Shown here in pieces: positions 51,027 to 60,484 of a stretch of DNA of 64,000 nt. Numbering within the stretch: position 1 is the first letter of the stretch; the number at the start of each line of letters is the position of its first letter. This stretch comes from Ferruginibacter sp. GTDB lineage: Bacteria; Bacteroidota; Bacteroidia; Chitinophagales; Chitinophagaceae. Below the pieces are notes generated by a model. It was not told the origin of the DNA and ran no database searches. It saw only the letters and a program-made list of their open reading frames with translations. The translations under genes were made by a program, and so were the position numbers. The stretch covers positions 1 through 64,000 of the forward strand of contig JAGOAX010000005.1 in NCBI GenBank assembly GCA_017983695.1. The letters are read 5' to 3'.

Positions 51027-52982
51027 TTATTTTTTATTGAAAGCATCTAACCCACACTGCAGCCACATTGCATACGCAGCAGCAGAGGGTTCGTAAGCAG
51101 CCGGCATATTCAGCAATTTTTCGTCGGGAGAAATTAATACATAATAAGGTTGTGAGGTAACCCCAAAATTTTCCACCTGAAAAGTGGCCCACTTGTCGCC
51201 AACGGTAACAATTTCTTTTTTGCTGCTATCGGCAGTAGTGTAAGTAAACTGTTTATGGGCAGGCAGTTTTTCTCTATCATCTACATAAAGCGATACCAAT
51301 ATAAATTCATCCATTAATTTTTTCACCCTTTCATCCGGCCACACATTTTCTTCCATTTTGCGGCAGTTTACACAGTTCCATCCCGTAAAGTCCAGCATAA
51401 TGGGTTTGTTTTTTTCTTTGGCAAGTTTAAGGGCTTCGTCATAATCTTTAATGGGTTCATCGCAATAATATTGATGATTATATACACTGTAACAATAAGG
51501 TGGCGGAAAACCACTTATTAAACTGAGTTTGGAATATTGGGTATTAGTTACCCCTGGAATAAGATAGATCGTTATTGCAGCAAACAAAATAGTAAACACC
51601 CATTTTGCTTTAGAAAATTTTACCGGGTATTTTCTTTTTAGCGGCCACACATTTAATAAATACAATGTAATGCCCAGGCCACACAATATCCAAAAGCCGA
51701 TAAATACTTCTCTTTTAATAACTCCCCAATGCTGCGTTAAATCTGCATTGCTTAAAAACTTTATGGCCATGGCCAGCTCAATAAAACCCAGCACCACTTT
51801 TACCTCACTTAGCCAGCCGCCGCTTTTTGGAAGCGACGACAAGAGTTGCGGAAATAAGGCAAATAATGCAAAAGGTAATGCCAGTGCCAATCCAAAACCG
51901 GCCAGCCCTGCGGTAAGGTTTATAGCACCTCCATCTAATGCACCCACCAAAAGGCTGCCCAAAATAGGCCCGGTACATGAAAAAGAAACAATGGCCAGCG
52001 TAAGTGCCATAAAAAATATACCTGCAATTGTACCTGTGTTAGATTTAGAATCGGCTTTATTGGCTATAGAAGATGGCAGCGTAATTTCGTACAACCCAAA
52101 AAATGACAATGCAAATACAATGAAAATTATAAAGAAGCTGATGTTTAACCAGGGGTTGGTGCTTATATTGTTTAAAATTTCTTCGTTGCCCTTTGGTAAA
52201 AAATAAAACGGTACACTGAGTAAGATATAAATCAACAAAATAAAACCACCATATATTAATGCATTGGCAATACCCTTTTTCCGGTTGGTTTCTTTTTTGG
52301 TAAAGAATGAAACGGTAAGCGGTATCATAGGAAAAACACAGGGCGTTAGCAATGCAATTAATCCACCTAAAAATCCAATTAAAAATATTTGCCACAATCC
52401 TTTACTGCTGCCACCCGCTGTAGCATTACCGCAGTTGGCTGCCGGATTTTTTAAATCGATAGTGGAAATCTTAATCCGGTTGTCATTTACATTTATCGAT
52501 ACGCCGCCTTCTAATTGCACATCAAATTTTTCTCCCTGTTCTGTAAAAAATGCTTCGCTGCCTTTTGCAAAACTAAAAGCCAACACAATTTTTAAATTGC
52601 CCGGCACAATGCCTGTAAATTTTATGTTTTGGGTAAACGTAATGTTATTTTCTACCGTTGTGGCAGCCTGTTCAAATACAGGGTCAGTCGTAGTTTTTTC
52701 TGTACCGGTAATTTGCAGTACGCCAGTTTTTTCAATACTGCTGTCGGTAAAATTTATGGTTGCTTTTTCTAATCCGTCAATATTCGTTTTATTGCTAAAA
52801 ATACGCCACCCATCTGCAATAGTACCTTTTGCAGTAATACTGTATTCTTTATCATTTATTTTTTGAGAAGACACCCGCCATTTTACCTGCCCGGTGTTTT
52901 GTGCAGCTAAAAAAAGCGATAAAAAAAGCAACGTTAACATTGCTGTAAGTTGCTTAATGTGTTGAGGTAAAGTAATTGTCAT
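51027..52982 (-). CDS. DsbD-type thiol:disulfide interchange protein
   Basis: The 651-residue protein has a signal peptide, an N-terminal DsbD-like beta domain (residues 30-170), a CcdA/DsbD transmembrane core with the redox cysteines in LTPCVFPMIPL and SFSCTGPILG, and a C-terminal thioredoxin-like domain with WNCVNCRKME. It carries electrons from cytoplasmic thioredoxin to the periplasm for cytochrome maturation or disulfide repair. The N-terminal domain appears to lack the DsbD-alpha cysteine pair, which is instead present in the small protein encoded just upstream. Confidence 0.88.
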   Translation of the reverse strand: MTITLPQHIKQLTAMLTLLFLSLFLAAQNTGQVKWRVSSQKINDKEYSITAKGTIADGWRIFSNKTNIDGLEKATINFTDSSIEKTGVLQITGTEKTTTDPVFEQAATTVENNITFTQNIKFTGIVPGNLKIVLAFSFAKGSEAFFTEQGEKFDVQLEGGVSINVNDNRIKISTIDLKNPAANCGNATAGGSSKGLWQIFLIGFLGGLIALLTPCVFPMIPLTVSFFTKKETNRKKGIANALIYGGFILLIYILLSVPFYFLPKGNEEILNNISTNPWLNISFFIIFIVFALSFFGLYEITLPSSIANKADSKSNTGTIAGIFFMALTLAIVSFSCTGPILGSLLVGALDGGAINLTAGLAGFGLALALPFALFALFPQLLSSLPKSGGWLSEVKVVLGFIELAMAIKFLSNADLTQHWGVIKREVFIGFWILCGLGITLYLLNVWPLKRKYPVKFSKAKWVFTILFAAITIYLIPGVTNTQYSKLSLISGFPPPYCYSVYNHQYYCDEPIKDYDEALKLAKEKNKPIMLDFTGWNCVNCRKMEENVWPDERVKKLMDEFILVSLYVDDREKLPAHKQFTYTTADSSKKEIVTVGDKWATFQVENFGVTSQPYYVLISPDEKLLNMPAAYEPSAAAYAMWLQCGLDAFNKK

Positions 52983-52988
52983 TAAAAG

Positions 52989-53438
52989 TTATTGCAGTGC
53001 TATGGTAAATTTTTCAACCGTTGGGGGCATACAGATTTTATCATTGCAAATCATGCTTTCCACCTGACCGGTAATATTTGTTTTTGCTTTTCCTTTTAGT
53101 GTTACGGTTTGCACAAAATCGGCCTTGCCTTCAAAATATTTTACGTTGGTTTTAAAATTTTTATCGAAGTAAGAAACAATCTTACCGTTTTCTTTTGGCT
53201 TTGTCGCTGGTACAGTTACCAAAGGGTTTTTATTAAATTCAAAACTTGTTGGTAATGCACCATCATCAGGTGTATTTTGAGAATAAACATGCCAGCCGGC
53301 AGGCGGAGTAGCCGTCATATGTAATTCATATTTATTGCCTGGTAATTTCTTTGCAGAGAAAGTCCAGCTTATTTTTTGCTGTGCAACCGCAGCGCTCAAA
53401 CACATCATTAATACTATTGCAAAAGATACTTTTTTCAT
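52989..53438 (-). CDS. Stand-alone DsbD N-terminal (alpha) domain protein
   Basis: A 149-residue periplasmic protein with a signal peptide (residues 1-19), a PPAGWHVYSQNTPD motif and a C-terminal ICNDKICMPPT segment carrying a Cys-x4-Cys-like pair of the DsbD-alpha type. It lies 6 bases upstream of the DsbD gene. The likely role is to accept electrons from that protein and pass them to periplasmic clients. A heat-shock or reductase paralogue is possible. Confidence 0.82.
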   Translation of the reverse strand: MKKVSFAIVLMMCLSAAVAQQKISWTFSAKKLPGNKYELHMTATPPAGWHVYSQNTPDDGALPTSFEFNKNPLVTVPATKPKENGKIVSYFDKNFKTNVKYFEGKADFVQTVTLKGKAKTNITGQVESMICNDKICMPPTVEKFTIALQ

Positions 53439-53519
53439 CTACCTTATTTTATACTTCAAAACTACAGTTATCAACGTTGGATTATTGAAAACGGTTTGTT
53501 ATCGAACCCGTTTTAACAA

Positions 53520-54191
53520 TTAATTTATACCAAACAGGTGGTTAAATACTTTAACGCCGTCGAGGTTACTTAATTGTTTGCTGCAGGCCCTTTCGGGGTG
53601 CGGCATCATACCATATACGTTTCTTTCTTTATTACAGATTCCTGCAATGTTGTGAATAGCACCATTGGGATTGCTTTCTGCAGATATTTTACCGTTTTCA
53701 TCACAATAGCGATAAATTATCTGGCGGTTCATTTCCAGGCCTTCCAGGGTTTTGTCGTTGGCAAAATACCTGCCTTCGCCATGTGCCACGGGAATTTTAA
53801 GTGCTTCGCAACTTTCCGAAGCGGCTTCCTTCATAAAAATATTTTTACAAACAAACTGTTGCTGGCTGTTGCGTAATAAAACGCCGGGTAACAAACCACT
53901 TTCGCATAAAATCTGGAACCCGTTACATACGCCCAATACTTTACCGCCTTTATTGGCAAATTCAATTACGCTTTGCATCATTGGGCTAAACCGGGCTATT
54001 GCGCCACAACGCAGGTAATCGCCATAACTAAAACCACCGGGTAATACAATGCAGTCGTCTGTGGTAAACATATCAATATTTTTGTCTTTATGCCAAAGCT
54101 GAATTACTTCCTGCTGCAGATCATTTTGCAGGGCTTCAATCATATCTCTGTCGCAATTACTACCGGGAAAAACTACTACACCAAATTTCAT
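53520..54191 (-). CDS. purQ: Phosphoribosylformylglycinamidine synthase subunit PurQ
   Basis: I start at ATG 54191 (223 residues, MKFGVVVFPGSNCDRD), the family's usual N-terminus; the longer frame adds 18 unconserved residues. The class I glutaminase has Cys89 in LGVCNGFQIL and the His/Glu in MMPHPERA. It supplies ammonia for formylglycinamidine ribonucleotide formation in purine synthesis with PurL and PurS, which are not in the window. Confidence 0.95.
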   Translation of the reverse strand: MKFGVVVFPGSNCDRDMIEALQNDLQQEVIQLWHKDKNIDMFTTDDCIVLPGGFSYGDYLRCGAIARFSPMMQSVIEFANKGGKVLGVCNGFQILCESGLLPGVLLRNSQQQFVCKNIFMKEAASESCEALKIPVAHGEGRYFANDKTLEGLEMNRQIIYRYCDENGKISAESNPNGAIHNIAGICNKERNVYGMMPHPERACSKQLSNLDGVKVFNHLFGIN

Positions 54192-54246
54192 GTACTTATT
54201 TTTATTAATGAGTTGATACCATTTATTTGTTCGGCAAATGTACAAA

Positions 54247-55239
54247 TTACGGCTTTAAATGAGGTACGAAATAGCTTATTGCGATTACAAATGCCACCAT
54301 TACCCAGTGTAAAATGAGTGGAAATGTTTTTTTTAGTGGGTAAAGAAAAGCTGCTCCCAACAAAGCCGATAAAGGCACGGCACATAATATCCAGTATTCA
54401 AAAGTATGGGTGGCATTTACGAAAGGGATAAAAACAGCCACCAGCAGGTATAAAAAAATAAGGTTCCAGCTTTTACGGGCCTGTATTAACTGGCGCCTGA
54501 AATTTTGCTGCACATAGAAAAACCCAATAGTGCAAGTTATAAGTACAATAATAATGGCAATATAGGCCCAGTTGGTTTGGTTAAACTTGGGATTGGTTAC
54601 TGCAAAGCCGGGAAATTTATACCCCTTCCATTTATCTGTTAAAAAAATACCTGCTGCTAAAAAATAGTAAGGCGTCATAATACCCAGTAAGGCTATCAGC
54701 CACTCAGATAATTTAAAAGGGCGGATGATGGCCAGCCCAAAAATGATCAATGCCGCAAAAGCCAGTGATGGAAAGTAAAAGAAAGTTGCCAACCCGATAG
54801 CAATACCGATATTAAACAACGAGGTTTTTGGATTAGCATCATTATGTAAACCACTCATTCGTGCCCATACCCAAATTAATAAAGTATTTATTATTAATGG
54901 AGATGATAACATATTCCACTCTGTAAACAAAGAGGTAACCAGCAGGTAGCTCATGCCGGTAAGGTAATTTGGTTTTTGCATCAGCCTTAACTCATTCACC
55001 AATTTATTAAAGGAAACTGCCTGTGTATACAGTAAAGCAAAAGCAATAATGGCATAGATAATAGGAAAAGCTCCGGCAACAGGTTGCAGCCATTTTAACA
55101 GGGCCCTGTACAAAAAGCCGTCTATCATTTGTTCCTGCGGCACTTTAGGTTGCAAAAACATTGGCAGCTTAAGCAGTATGCCATAAACAAGCAACAAAAA
55201 AGTATTATAAGGATTGTTGGCTTTAAAAGTGCCTGTCAC
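54247..55239 (-). CDS. Polytopic membrane protein of unknown function
   Basis: A 330-residue protein with about ten hydrophobic segments. The N-terminus (GTFKANNPYNTFLLLVYGILL) resembles DUF6427-type proteins of Bacteroidetes, but I could not verify the match. It lies 55 bases upstream of purQ on the same strand and may be cotranscribed. A possible role in polysaccharide or glycosyl transfer is only suggested by the membrane layout; no catalytic motif is seen. Confidence 0.75.
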   Translation of the reverse strand: MTGTFKANNPYNTFLLLVYGILLKLPMFLQPKVPQEQMIDGFLYRALLKWLQPVAGAFPIIYAIIAFALLYTQAVSFNKLVNELRLMQKPNYLTGMSYLLVTSLFTEWNMLSSPLIINTLLIWVWARMSGLHNDANPKTSLFNIGIAIGLATFFYFPSLAFAALIIFGLAIIRPFKLSEWLIALLGIMTPYYFLAAGIFLTDKWKGYKFPGFAVTNPKFNQTNWAYIAIIIVLITCTIGFFYVQQNFRRQLIQARKSWNLIFLYLLVAVFIPFVNATHTFEYWILCAVPLSALLGAAFLYPLKKTFPLILHWVMVAFVIAISYFVPHLKP

Positions 55240-55336
55240 AGAGAATGAAGAGTTAAAAATTAATAATCGTCGATGCTATGCAAAGGTGGTTAATTATTGC
55301 AATGAATAAAAAGAATTTTTAAAGACTATAGCCTGC

Positions 55337-56851
55337 TTATAAATCAACCTTTGCAAAACAGATATAACCCCGGTACACACATGGGATAATCAACTGGCTG
55401 GCACTAACCTGTTTACTTAACCTGGGCATAAACTCGTAGCCACGTTCCTGGCTTTTTAAAGTAGGGTTACGTGTTAATACGCCTGCCGGAGAAATGCTGT
55501 GGTTGGCAATAATCTGGTTTTTGTTTTTATCGTCATTAAACAAAAAGTGAATTTCGCCACCACTGTTTATAGTGGAGTAAGATAAAAAATTATCGTTGTC
55601 ATCATCAAACTGATCTTTGTGAATTACACGGCTCCAGTCTATTTTCCCTGTTTTATCCAGGCTTAAAATTAAAATGTTTGAATAATAATACCTTGTACTT
55701 TGGCTACCAAAACTGTTTAATGGCCGGTACATGCCCGTATAAGGATTGTAATAATAATACGAATTTGCACCGTAATAATAATTGTTTAAATAATCCCACC
55801 GGTTCCAGGGATTATTATTGCCGCGGTTTTGGCTGGAGTAATCTTCAGCAGTAATTAAAAATCCGCCATCCTTTTTTGCAAAAACCTGCCGGATAAAAAA
55901 ATCGTCGAGTGCAAAACGCAATTGCCCTGTTGTTTTAACTTCATTACGCAGGGTATCGCCTATAACAGTAAAGCCTTGTATAAATGGTTTGGCAGCCGGC
56001 TTATCCCATATATAAGTAAACAACCCCTCTATATTACCGCGGCTTCTTTTATAGTAAAATGTATTAAGGAGATACCGCTTATTTAAATTATCTATCCGCA
56101 GTTTTACCTCATCAATATAGTGCTTGTTTAAATCAATTTCTTTAGTGGTAAAAGTATCCTGTGCAGATTCCTGAATCATCAGGCTTAATTTGTTACTGTT
56201 ATCTCTGAAACCGGATTTAGAATCTTTGGTAAAAACAAAAGTGCCTTCATTATCTACAGAAAAATTGCTGAAGTTATCCCTGCGGTCATCAAAGTCCAAG
56301 GCCTGCCGGCTTTTGGCAATCATTTTTAAATCGCTGTTGAATAACATGGATATCAGGCTGTATTTGTCATTCTTCTTTGGCATTTTAAACACCATTATTT
56401 TCTGTTTATCCTCGCTGTAAATGGTGGTGTAAATTTTATTGTCGGCAAATACAGAAATTTGTGTGGTATCCATTTGCACCGGCTCTCCTACCATTTTCCC
56501 TTCGCCATTCATTTTTACACCCATGCAATACAATACATTTTTTTTCTGGTATTGATAAATCATGTAAAAATGACCAGGGTAAATAACAAAATCTACGTTA
56601 AAGGTTTTCTCAGGCATAAATTCAAGCTTGATGGTTTCCTTAATTTTCATGTCATCACCAAAAATGTTGATCTTATGGCGCCATTTTCTTACATTTTTAT
56701 ACACCAAAAAATTACCATTCATTTTCCCTATTACCTCAAAATTAATATCCCTGCTGTCTTCCTGCTCAAAATCGGAGTAAGTAACCTTTTGGCATAATGC
56801 AGCAAAAGGTAATACCATAAACAATACTATGCTTAAAAAAAACCGTTTCAT
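55337..56851 (-). CDS. Secreted protein of unknown function
   Basis: The 504-residue protein has a signal peptide (MKRFFLSIVLFMVLPFAALC) and a beta-rich body with recurring strands of 40-50 residues (for example NGNFLVYKNVRKW, NEGTFVFTKDSKSGF, DGGFLITAEDYSSQN), which suggests a beta-propeller. A Tyr/Asn-rich stretch of low complexity (NNYYYGANSYYYYNPYTG) lies near residue 365. I do not recognise the family. It is a single gene, divergent from the epimerase at 56963. Confidence 0.75.
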   Translation of the reverse strand: MKRFFLSIVLFMVLPFAALCQKVTYSDFEQEDSRDINFEVIGKMNGNFLVYKNVRKWRHKINIFGDDMKIKETIKLEFMPEKTFNVDFVIYPGHFYMIYQYQKKNVLYCMGVKMNGEGKMVGEPVQMDTTQISVFADNKIYTTIYSEDKQKIMVFKMPKKNDKYSLISMLFNSDLKMIAKSRQALDFDDRRDNFSNFSVDNEGTFVFTKDSKSGFRDNSNKLSLMIQESAQDTFTTKEIDLNKHYIDEVKLRIDNLNKRYLLNTFYYKRSRGNIEGLFTYIWDKPAAKPFIQGFTVIGDTLRNEVKTTGQLRFALDDFFIRQVFAKKDGGFLITAEDYSSQNRGNNNPWNRWDYLNNYYYGANSYYYYNPYTGMYRPLNSFGSQSTRYYYSNILILSLDKTGKIDWSRVIHKDQFDDDNDNFLSYSTINSGGEIHFLFNDDKNKNQIIANHSISPAGVLTRNPTLKSQERGYEFMPRLSKQVSASQLIIPCVYRGYICFAKVDL

Positions 56852-56962
56852 GAAGTAGAATGTTTACATTAAAATTACGATATAAAAACCAATACCATTA
56901 CATTACACTGAACAAGATGTACTGAATTTTGTTTTTACATAAACCGTTAAAATAATTAAAAA

Positions 56963-57901
56963 ATGCAGACAGTATTAATAACCGGCGGTACAGGATTGGT
57001 AGGCGTGGCTTTAAGCAGGCTTTTGCTGGATAAGGGATACAAGGTGATCATACTTAGCCGCAGCAAGGCGGAGAGTAATGCAAAGTCGATAACACAAAGC
57101 AACCTGAGCTTTGCACATTGGGATATAAAAAAACAGGAAATAGATATTGCAGCCCTGCAGGCCGCAGATTATATCATTCACCTGGCAGGCGCAGGCGTAA
57201 TGGATAAAAAATGGACAACAGCTTACAAAAAAGAAATTGTAAGCAGCCGTGCAGAAAGCGCCAAACTTATTGTAGATAGTTTAAAGAACAACACGAATAA
57301 GGTAAAAGCAGTGATCAGCGCCAGTGCAATTGGCTGGTACAACACTGGTGAAAATGTACATACAGAAGAAGAGCCAGCAGATGATAGTTTTTTAGGAGAG
57401 ACCTGTAAATTATGGGAAGAAAGTATGGAGCCGGTAACACAGTTAAACAAGCGGCTGGTAAAATTGCGCATTGGAATTGTGCTAAGTAAAGATGGTGGTG
57501 CTTTAAAAGAGTTTATGAATCCGCTGCGTTTTGGAATTGCAGCAATTTTAGGTAATGGTAAACAAATAATAAGCTGGATACATATTGATGACTTGTGCAA
57601 CTTATTTTTATTTGCTATAGAAAACGAACAGCTGCATGGCGTATATAATGCCGTAGCGCCAAAACCTGTAAATAATAAAAACTTAACTATAACACTGGCT
57701 AAAAAAATGAAAGGCAAATTTTATTTGCCTGTACATGTACCCACATTTATTTTACAATTGATGCTGGGTGGCAGAAGTATTGAAATATTAAAAAGCTCCA
57801 CTGTAAGTTGCAAAAAAATACAGGATGCCGGTTTTAATTTTCAATTTAAAACCATTGAAACTGCATTGGAAAATGTAGTAAAAAATAAACTAGGTCTTTA
57901 A
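56963..57901 (+). CDS. TIGR01777-family SDR epimerase
   Basis: A 312-residue NAD(P)-binding protein with the extended-SDR glycine motif ITGGTGLVGVALSRLLLDKG, YIIHLAGAGVMDKKW, SASAIGWYN and WIHIDDLCNLFLFAIE. The Tyr of the SDR active site is replaced in many members; here GWYN occupies that place. The family has been called YfcH or cell-division inhibitor SulA-like on weak grounds and its substrate is unknown. Its 3' end overlaps the convergent ABC permease gene by 12 bases. Confidence 0.88.
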   Translation: MQTVLITGGTGLVGVALSRLLLDKGYKVIILSRSKAESNAKSITQSNLSFAHWDIKKQEIDIAALQAADYIIHLAGAGVMDKKWTTAYKKEIVSSRAESAKLIVDSLKNNTNKVKAVISASAIGWYNTGENVHTEEEPADDSFLGETCKLWEESMEPVTQLNKRLVKLRIGIVLSKDGGALKEFMNPLRFGIAAILGNGKQIISWIHIDDLCNLFLFAIENEQLHGVYNAVAPKPVNNKNLTITLAKKMKGKFYLPVHVPTFILQLMLGGRSIEILKSSTVSCKKIQDAGFNFQFKTIETALENVVKNKLGL

Positions 57902-58699
57902 ATCTGTTTTACGGAAATAGCTGATGATGATGTAAAAATATGCAGCAATATAAAGTGCCGCTGCAATTATTAAAGTATAATCTGCCACTGTTCTTCTCTC
58001 CATAATTCTTGGTTTAAAAGGATTGGGCACCAGGGAATCTACAGCCTCCAATGGCATAAAATAACCTATCTGGCTATCTTTTAAAGTAAATATTAACCAC
58101 AATACATTATCAAGAATACAGACGATTGCAAAATAAATTATTATAGACAGGCCGGTACGCTTTACCAGTATTGCAACAAGATATGCCAGCATTAAATACA
58201 ATGTGGCCATCAATGCAAAGTAACCTACCTGATAAACGCCATCAAATATGCCGGCTTTTGAAGTAGAAAAGGTAATACCAACTAAAAAACCACATAAAAA
58301 AACCAGTAGTGTACTTACTAGAACAAAAAATATTACCAACGAAAATTTTGCCTTTAAAAAATCCATCCTGCTCCAGCCATCGATAATATTTTGCCTGTGG
58401 GTACGGTATTGCACTTCGTTTGTGATCAATAATATGAACAGCATACCGATCAGTATAAAAAACAAGCCCCCCATCCAGCTTGCTGCATGCCACACTTTTG
58501 GAAACACAAAAGGAGCATCAAGCATGGCCTTTAAAATTTCTTCTTCCACTTTTGCTGATCTTGAAGACATAGCTTCCATATACTTACTGGCAGAAAAATA
58601 AAATGCCAGCGGAAAGAATATCAGAAACCCTAAAAATAAAATCCAGAAAGTACGATAGGTTTTTATTTTAAGCCATTCAATTTTAAAAAGATTAAGCAT
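57890..58699 (-). CDS. ABC-2 type permease
   Basis: A 269-residue membrane protein with six predicted helices, the usual MLNLFKIEWLKIKTYRTFWIL start of ABC-2 permeases (cytoplasmic amphipathic helix) and ending in a charged tail. It pairs with the ATPase encoded 27 bases upstream. The exported substrate is unknown. Its last codons overlap the convergent epimerase gene. Confidence 0.88.
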   Translation of the reverse strand: MLNLFKIEWLKIKTYRTFWILFLGFLIFFPLAFYFSASKYMEAMSSRSAKVEEEILKAMLDAPFVFPKVWHAASWMGGLFFILIGMLFILLITNEVQYRTHRQNIIDGWSRMDFLKAKFSLVIFFVLVSTLLVFLCGFLVGITFSTSKAGIFDGVYQVGYFALMATLYLMLAYLVAILVKRTGLSIIIYFAIVCILDNVLWLIFTLKDSQIGYFMPLEAVDSLVPNPFKPRIMERRTVADYTLIIAAALYIAAYFYIIISYFRKTDLKT

Positions 58700-58726
58700 A
58701 AATTATTTTTAAAAATATTGTAATTA

Positions 58727-59659
58727 TTATCTGTCGCTTTGATTACCGGTAATTTCCAAAAATCTTGTTTCCAGCGATTTTCTTTTTTCGTTAAGCTGGT
58801 TTAACACGATACCATTTTCAAAACAAAATTTATTCACTGCTTCGGCGTTAATATTATCCCTGCAGGTTATTTGTAAATGATGGTCCATTGTAATTACTTC
58901 TTCTACACCAACCATTCGTTGTAACACATTTTTTAATGCATAATTATCAGCTGCACTCAGCTCCACTAAAACAGTTGTAACCGCTTCTGCACTGCCGCTG
59001 GTATTCATTACATCTCTAACAGAACCTACCGTTTTTAATACCCCTTTTTGAATTATGGCAACATGCGAACAAACTTTTTCCACTTCATCCAATATATGGC
59101 TGGCCATAATGATGGTTTTACCTTTGCGGTTCAGTTCTTTTATCAACTCCCGTATTTCGGCAATACCGGCAGGATCCAATCCATTCGTTGGCTCATCAAA
59201 AACTAAAATTTCGGGGTCGCCCAGTAAGGCAGAAGCAATGGCCAGCCTTTGCTTCATACCTAAAGAATAAGTATTGAACTTTGAAGATTTACGCTGGTAA
59301 AGATTTACAGTATGTAAAACCCTGTCAATATCTTCTTCGCCCTTGCCTTTTATTTTAGCGGCAATCTTCAAATTATCTTCCGCACTCAGGTAGTGATAAA
59401 AATTTGGCGTTTCTAAAAGCGTACCTATTTTTTTTCTTACTTCAGCAGTGCTTTGTTCACCCCGCCAGGAATAACCGCCACTGGTTGCTTTTAAAACATC
59501 CATAACAATACCCAGCAAAGTGGTTTTACCACTGCCGTTAGGGCCTAAAATGCCAAACACCGTTTGGGCAGGCACTGTAAAACTTACGTTTTGCAATGCT
59601 TTAACTGCACCGTAATTTTTACTTAAATTTTCAATAGAAAGTATTGCAGACACGGGCAA
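58727..59659 (-). CDS. ABC transporter ATP-binding protein
   Basis: The 310-residue ATPase has Walker A GPNGSGKTTL, the signature YSLGMKQRLA, Walker B ILVFDEPTNGLDP and H-loop MASHILDEVEKVC, then a C-terminal domain of about 90 residues seen in ABC-2 exporters of the CcmA/BcrA group. It works with the permease encoded downstream. Drug, lantibiotic or lipid export are common roles of the group but none can be assigned. Confidence 0.92.
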   Translation of the reverse strand: MPVSAILSIENLSKNYGAVKALQNVSFTVPAQTVFGILGPNGSGKTTLLGIVMDVLKATSGGYSWRGEQSTAEVRKKIGTLLETPNFYHYLSAEDNLKIAAKIKGKGEEDIDRVLHTVNLYQRKSSKFNTYSLGMKQRLAIASALLGDPEILVFDEPTNGLDPAGIAEIRELIKELNRKGKTIIMASHILDEVEKVCSHVAIIQKGVLKTVGSVRDVMNTSGSAEAVTTVLVELSAADNYALKNVLQRMVGVEEVITMDHHLQITCRDNINAEAVNKFCFENGIVLNQLNEKRKSLETRFLEITGNQSDR

Positions 59660-59697
59660 TTTATTTTAAGGGTTTTAAAATTTGCTGTAAGATACAA

Positions 59698-60357
59698 TTA
59701 AGCTTCATTAGAATTATGTGCCTGATGATAAACGGCAGAATAATTTCCAATTACCAGTTGTGGATTAGCGAAATTAAACTGGTTTAATTTAAGCAGGTCA
59801 ATATCCTGCTGCTTTACCCGGCGGTGCATCGGGTGCATGGTTCCGCCTTTTGTACCGGCTGCAACATGGGGTTCGTATTGATATTGCGGATCTACCAAAG
59901 TACCACGGGGATACATAATGCCGGGCACCCCTTTTCCCCGCAGATCCATATCTTCCGGATGATCGAGCCCTAAAGTATGGCCATATTCATGCGCTGCTGT
60001 AGTGGAACCCGGATACAGGTTTTCCATTTTAAATAAACCTGTATTACAACCCAGGCCATCTACAAATGAAATATTACCGTGTACAAATTCCTCTACCCTG
60101 AAATAATTGTTCCGGGGGTTCCTGTTTTCAAAAATATCTTCGGGTGTAAGCTGTGTAAATAAATATCCTTTTATAACAAAGACAGCTGTATAATTTTCAT
60201 CTTTGAATTTTACTATCGCTTTGGGTTCGTTCCACATTGTTTCAATTTCATCGGCACATTGTTTTGCTAACGATTCTGTTGCCATGTTGCCATACAACAA
60301 AATATTAGAATAGATGAAGAGTTGTTTTGAATGTTTGTCTAATTCGATAGTACCCAT
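59698..60357 (-). CDS. Metzincin-type zinc metalloprotease without signal peptide
   Basis: A 219-residue protein with a full metzincin zinc site, HEYGHTLGLDH (His123, Glu124, His127, His133), and a Met-turn GIMYPRG downstream. The rest is strand-rich with no other domain. No signal peptide or membrane segment is seen at the start ATG 60357 (MGTIELDKHSKQLF), unusual for a clan that mostly acts outside the cell. Substrate is unknown. It stands between the ABC exporter and the fadN gene. Confidence 0.8.
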   Translation of the reverse strand: MGTIELDKHSKQLFIYSNILLYGNMATESLAKQCADEIETMWNEPKAIVKFKDENYTAVFVIKGYLFTQLTPEDIFENRNPRNNYFRVEEFVHGNISFVDGLGCNTGLFKMENLYPGSTTAAHEYGHTLGLDHPEDMDLRGKGVPGIMYPRGTLVDPQYQYEPHVAAGTKGGTMHPMHRRVKQQDIDLLKLNQFNFANPQLVIGNYSAVYHQAHNSNEA

Positions 60358-60423
60358 TTACGCTGTTTATCTTTTTGTAGTAAGTAAGAAATCTGGTTGC
60401 TGTACCTCCTTCATACTTTAAAT

Positions 60424-60457
60424 ATAAAAAAAAGCACCGGATGAAATATCCAATGCT
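60424..60457 (-). terminator. Terminator of the fadN gene
   Basis: On the minus strand AGCATTGGAT pairs with ATCCGGTGCT (two G-U pairs), loop of 5, followed by eight T. Confidence 0.8.
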
Positions 60458-60484
60458 CTTTATTTTTTATCGCTCTTTGTTAAA

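Noticed and set aside
52264..52866. Open frame of 200 codons on the plus strand opposite the DsbD gene
   Set aside because: It lies entirely antisense to a well-supported gene, has no recognisable motif, and its composition reflects the complement of that gene.
57890..57901. Overlap of the epimerase and ABC permease genes as a misannotation
   Set aside because: Both frames keep conserved sequence up to the overlap, and a 12-base convergent overlap is common, so both ends are accepted.
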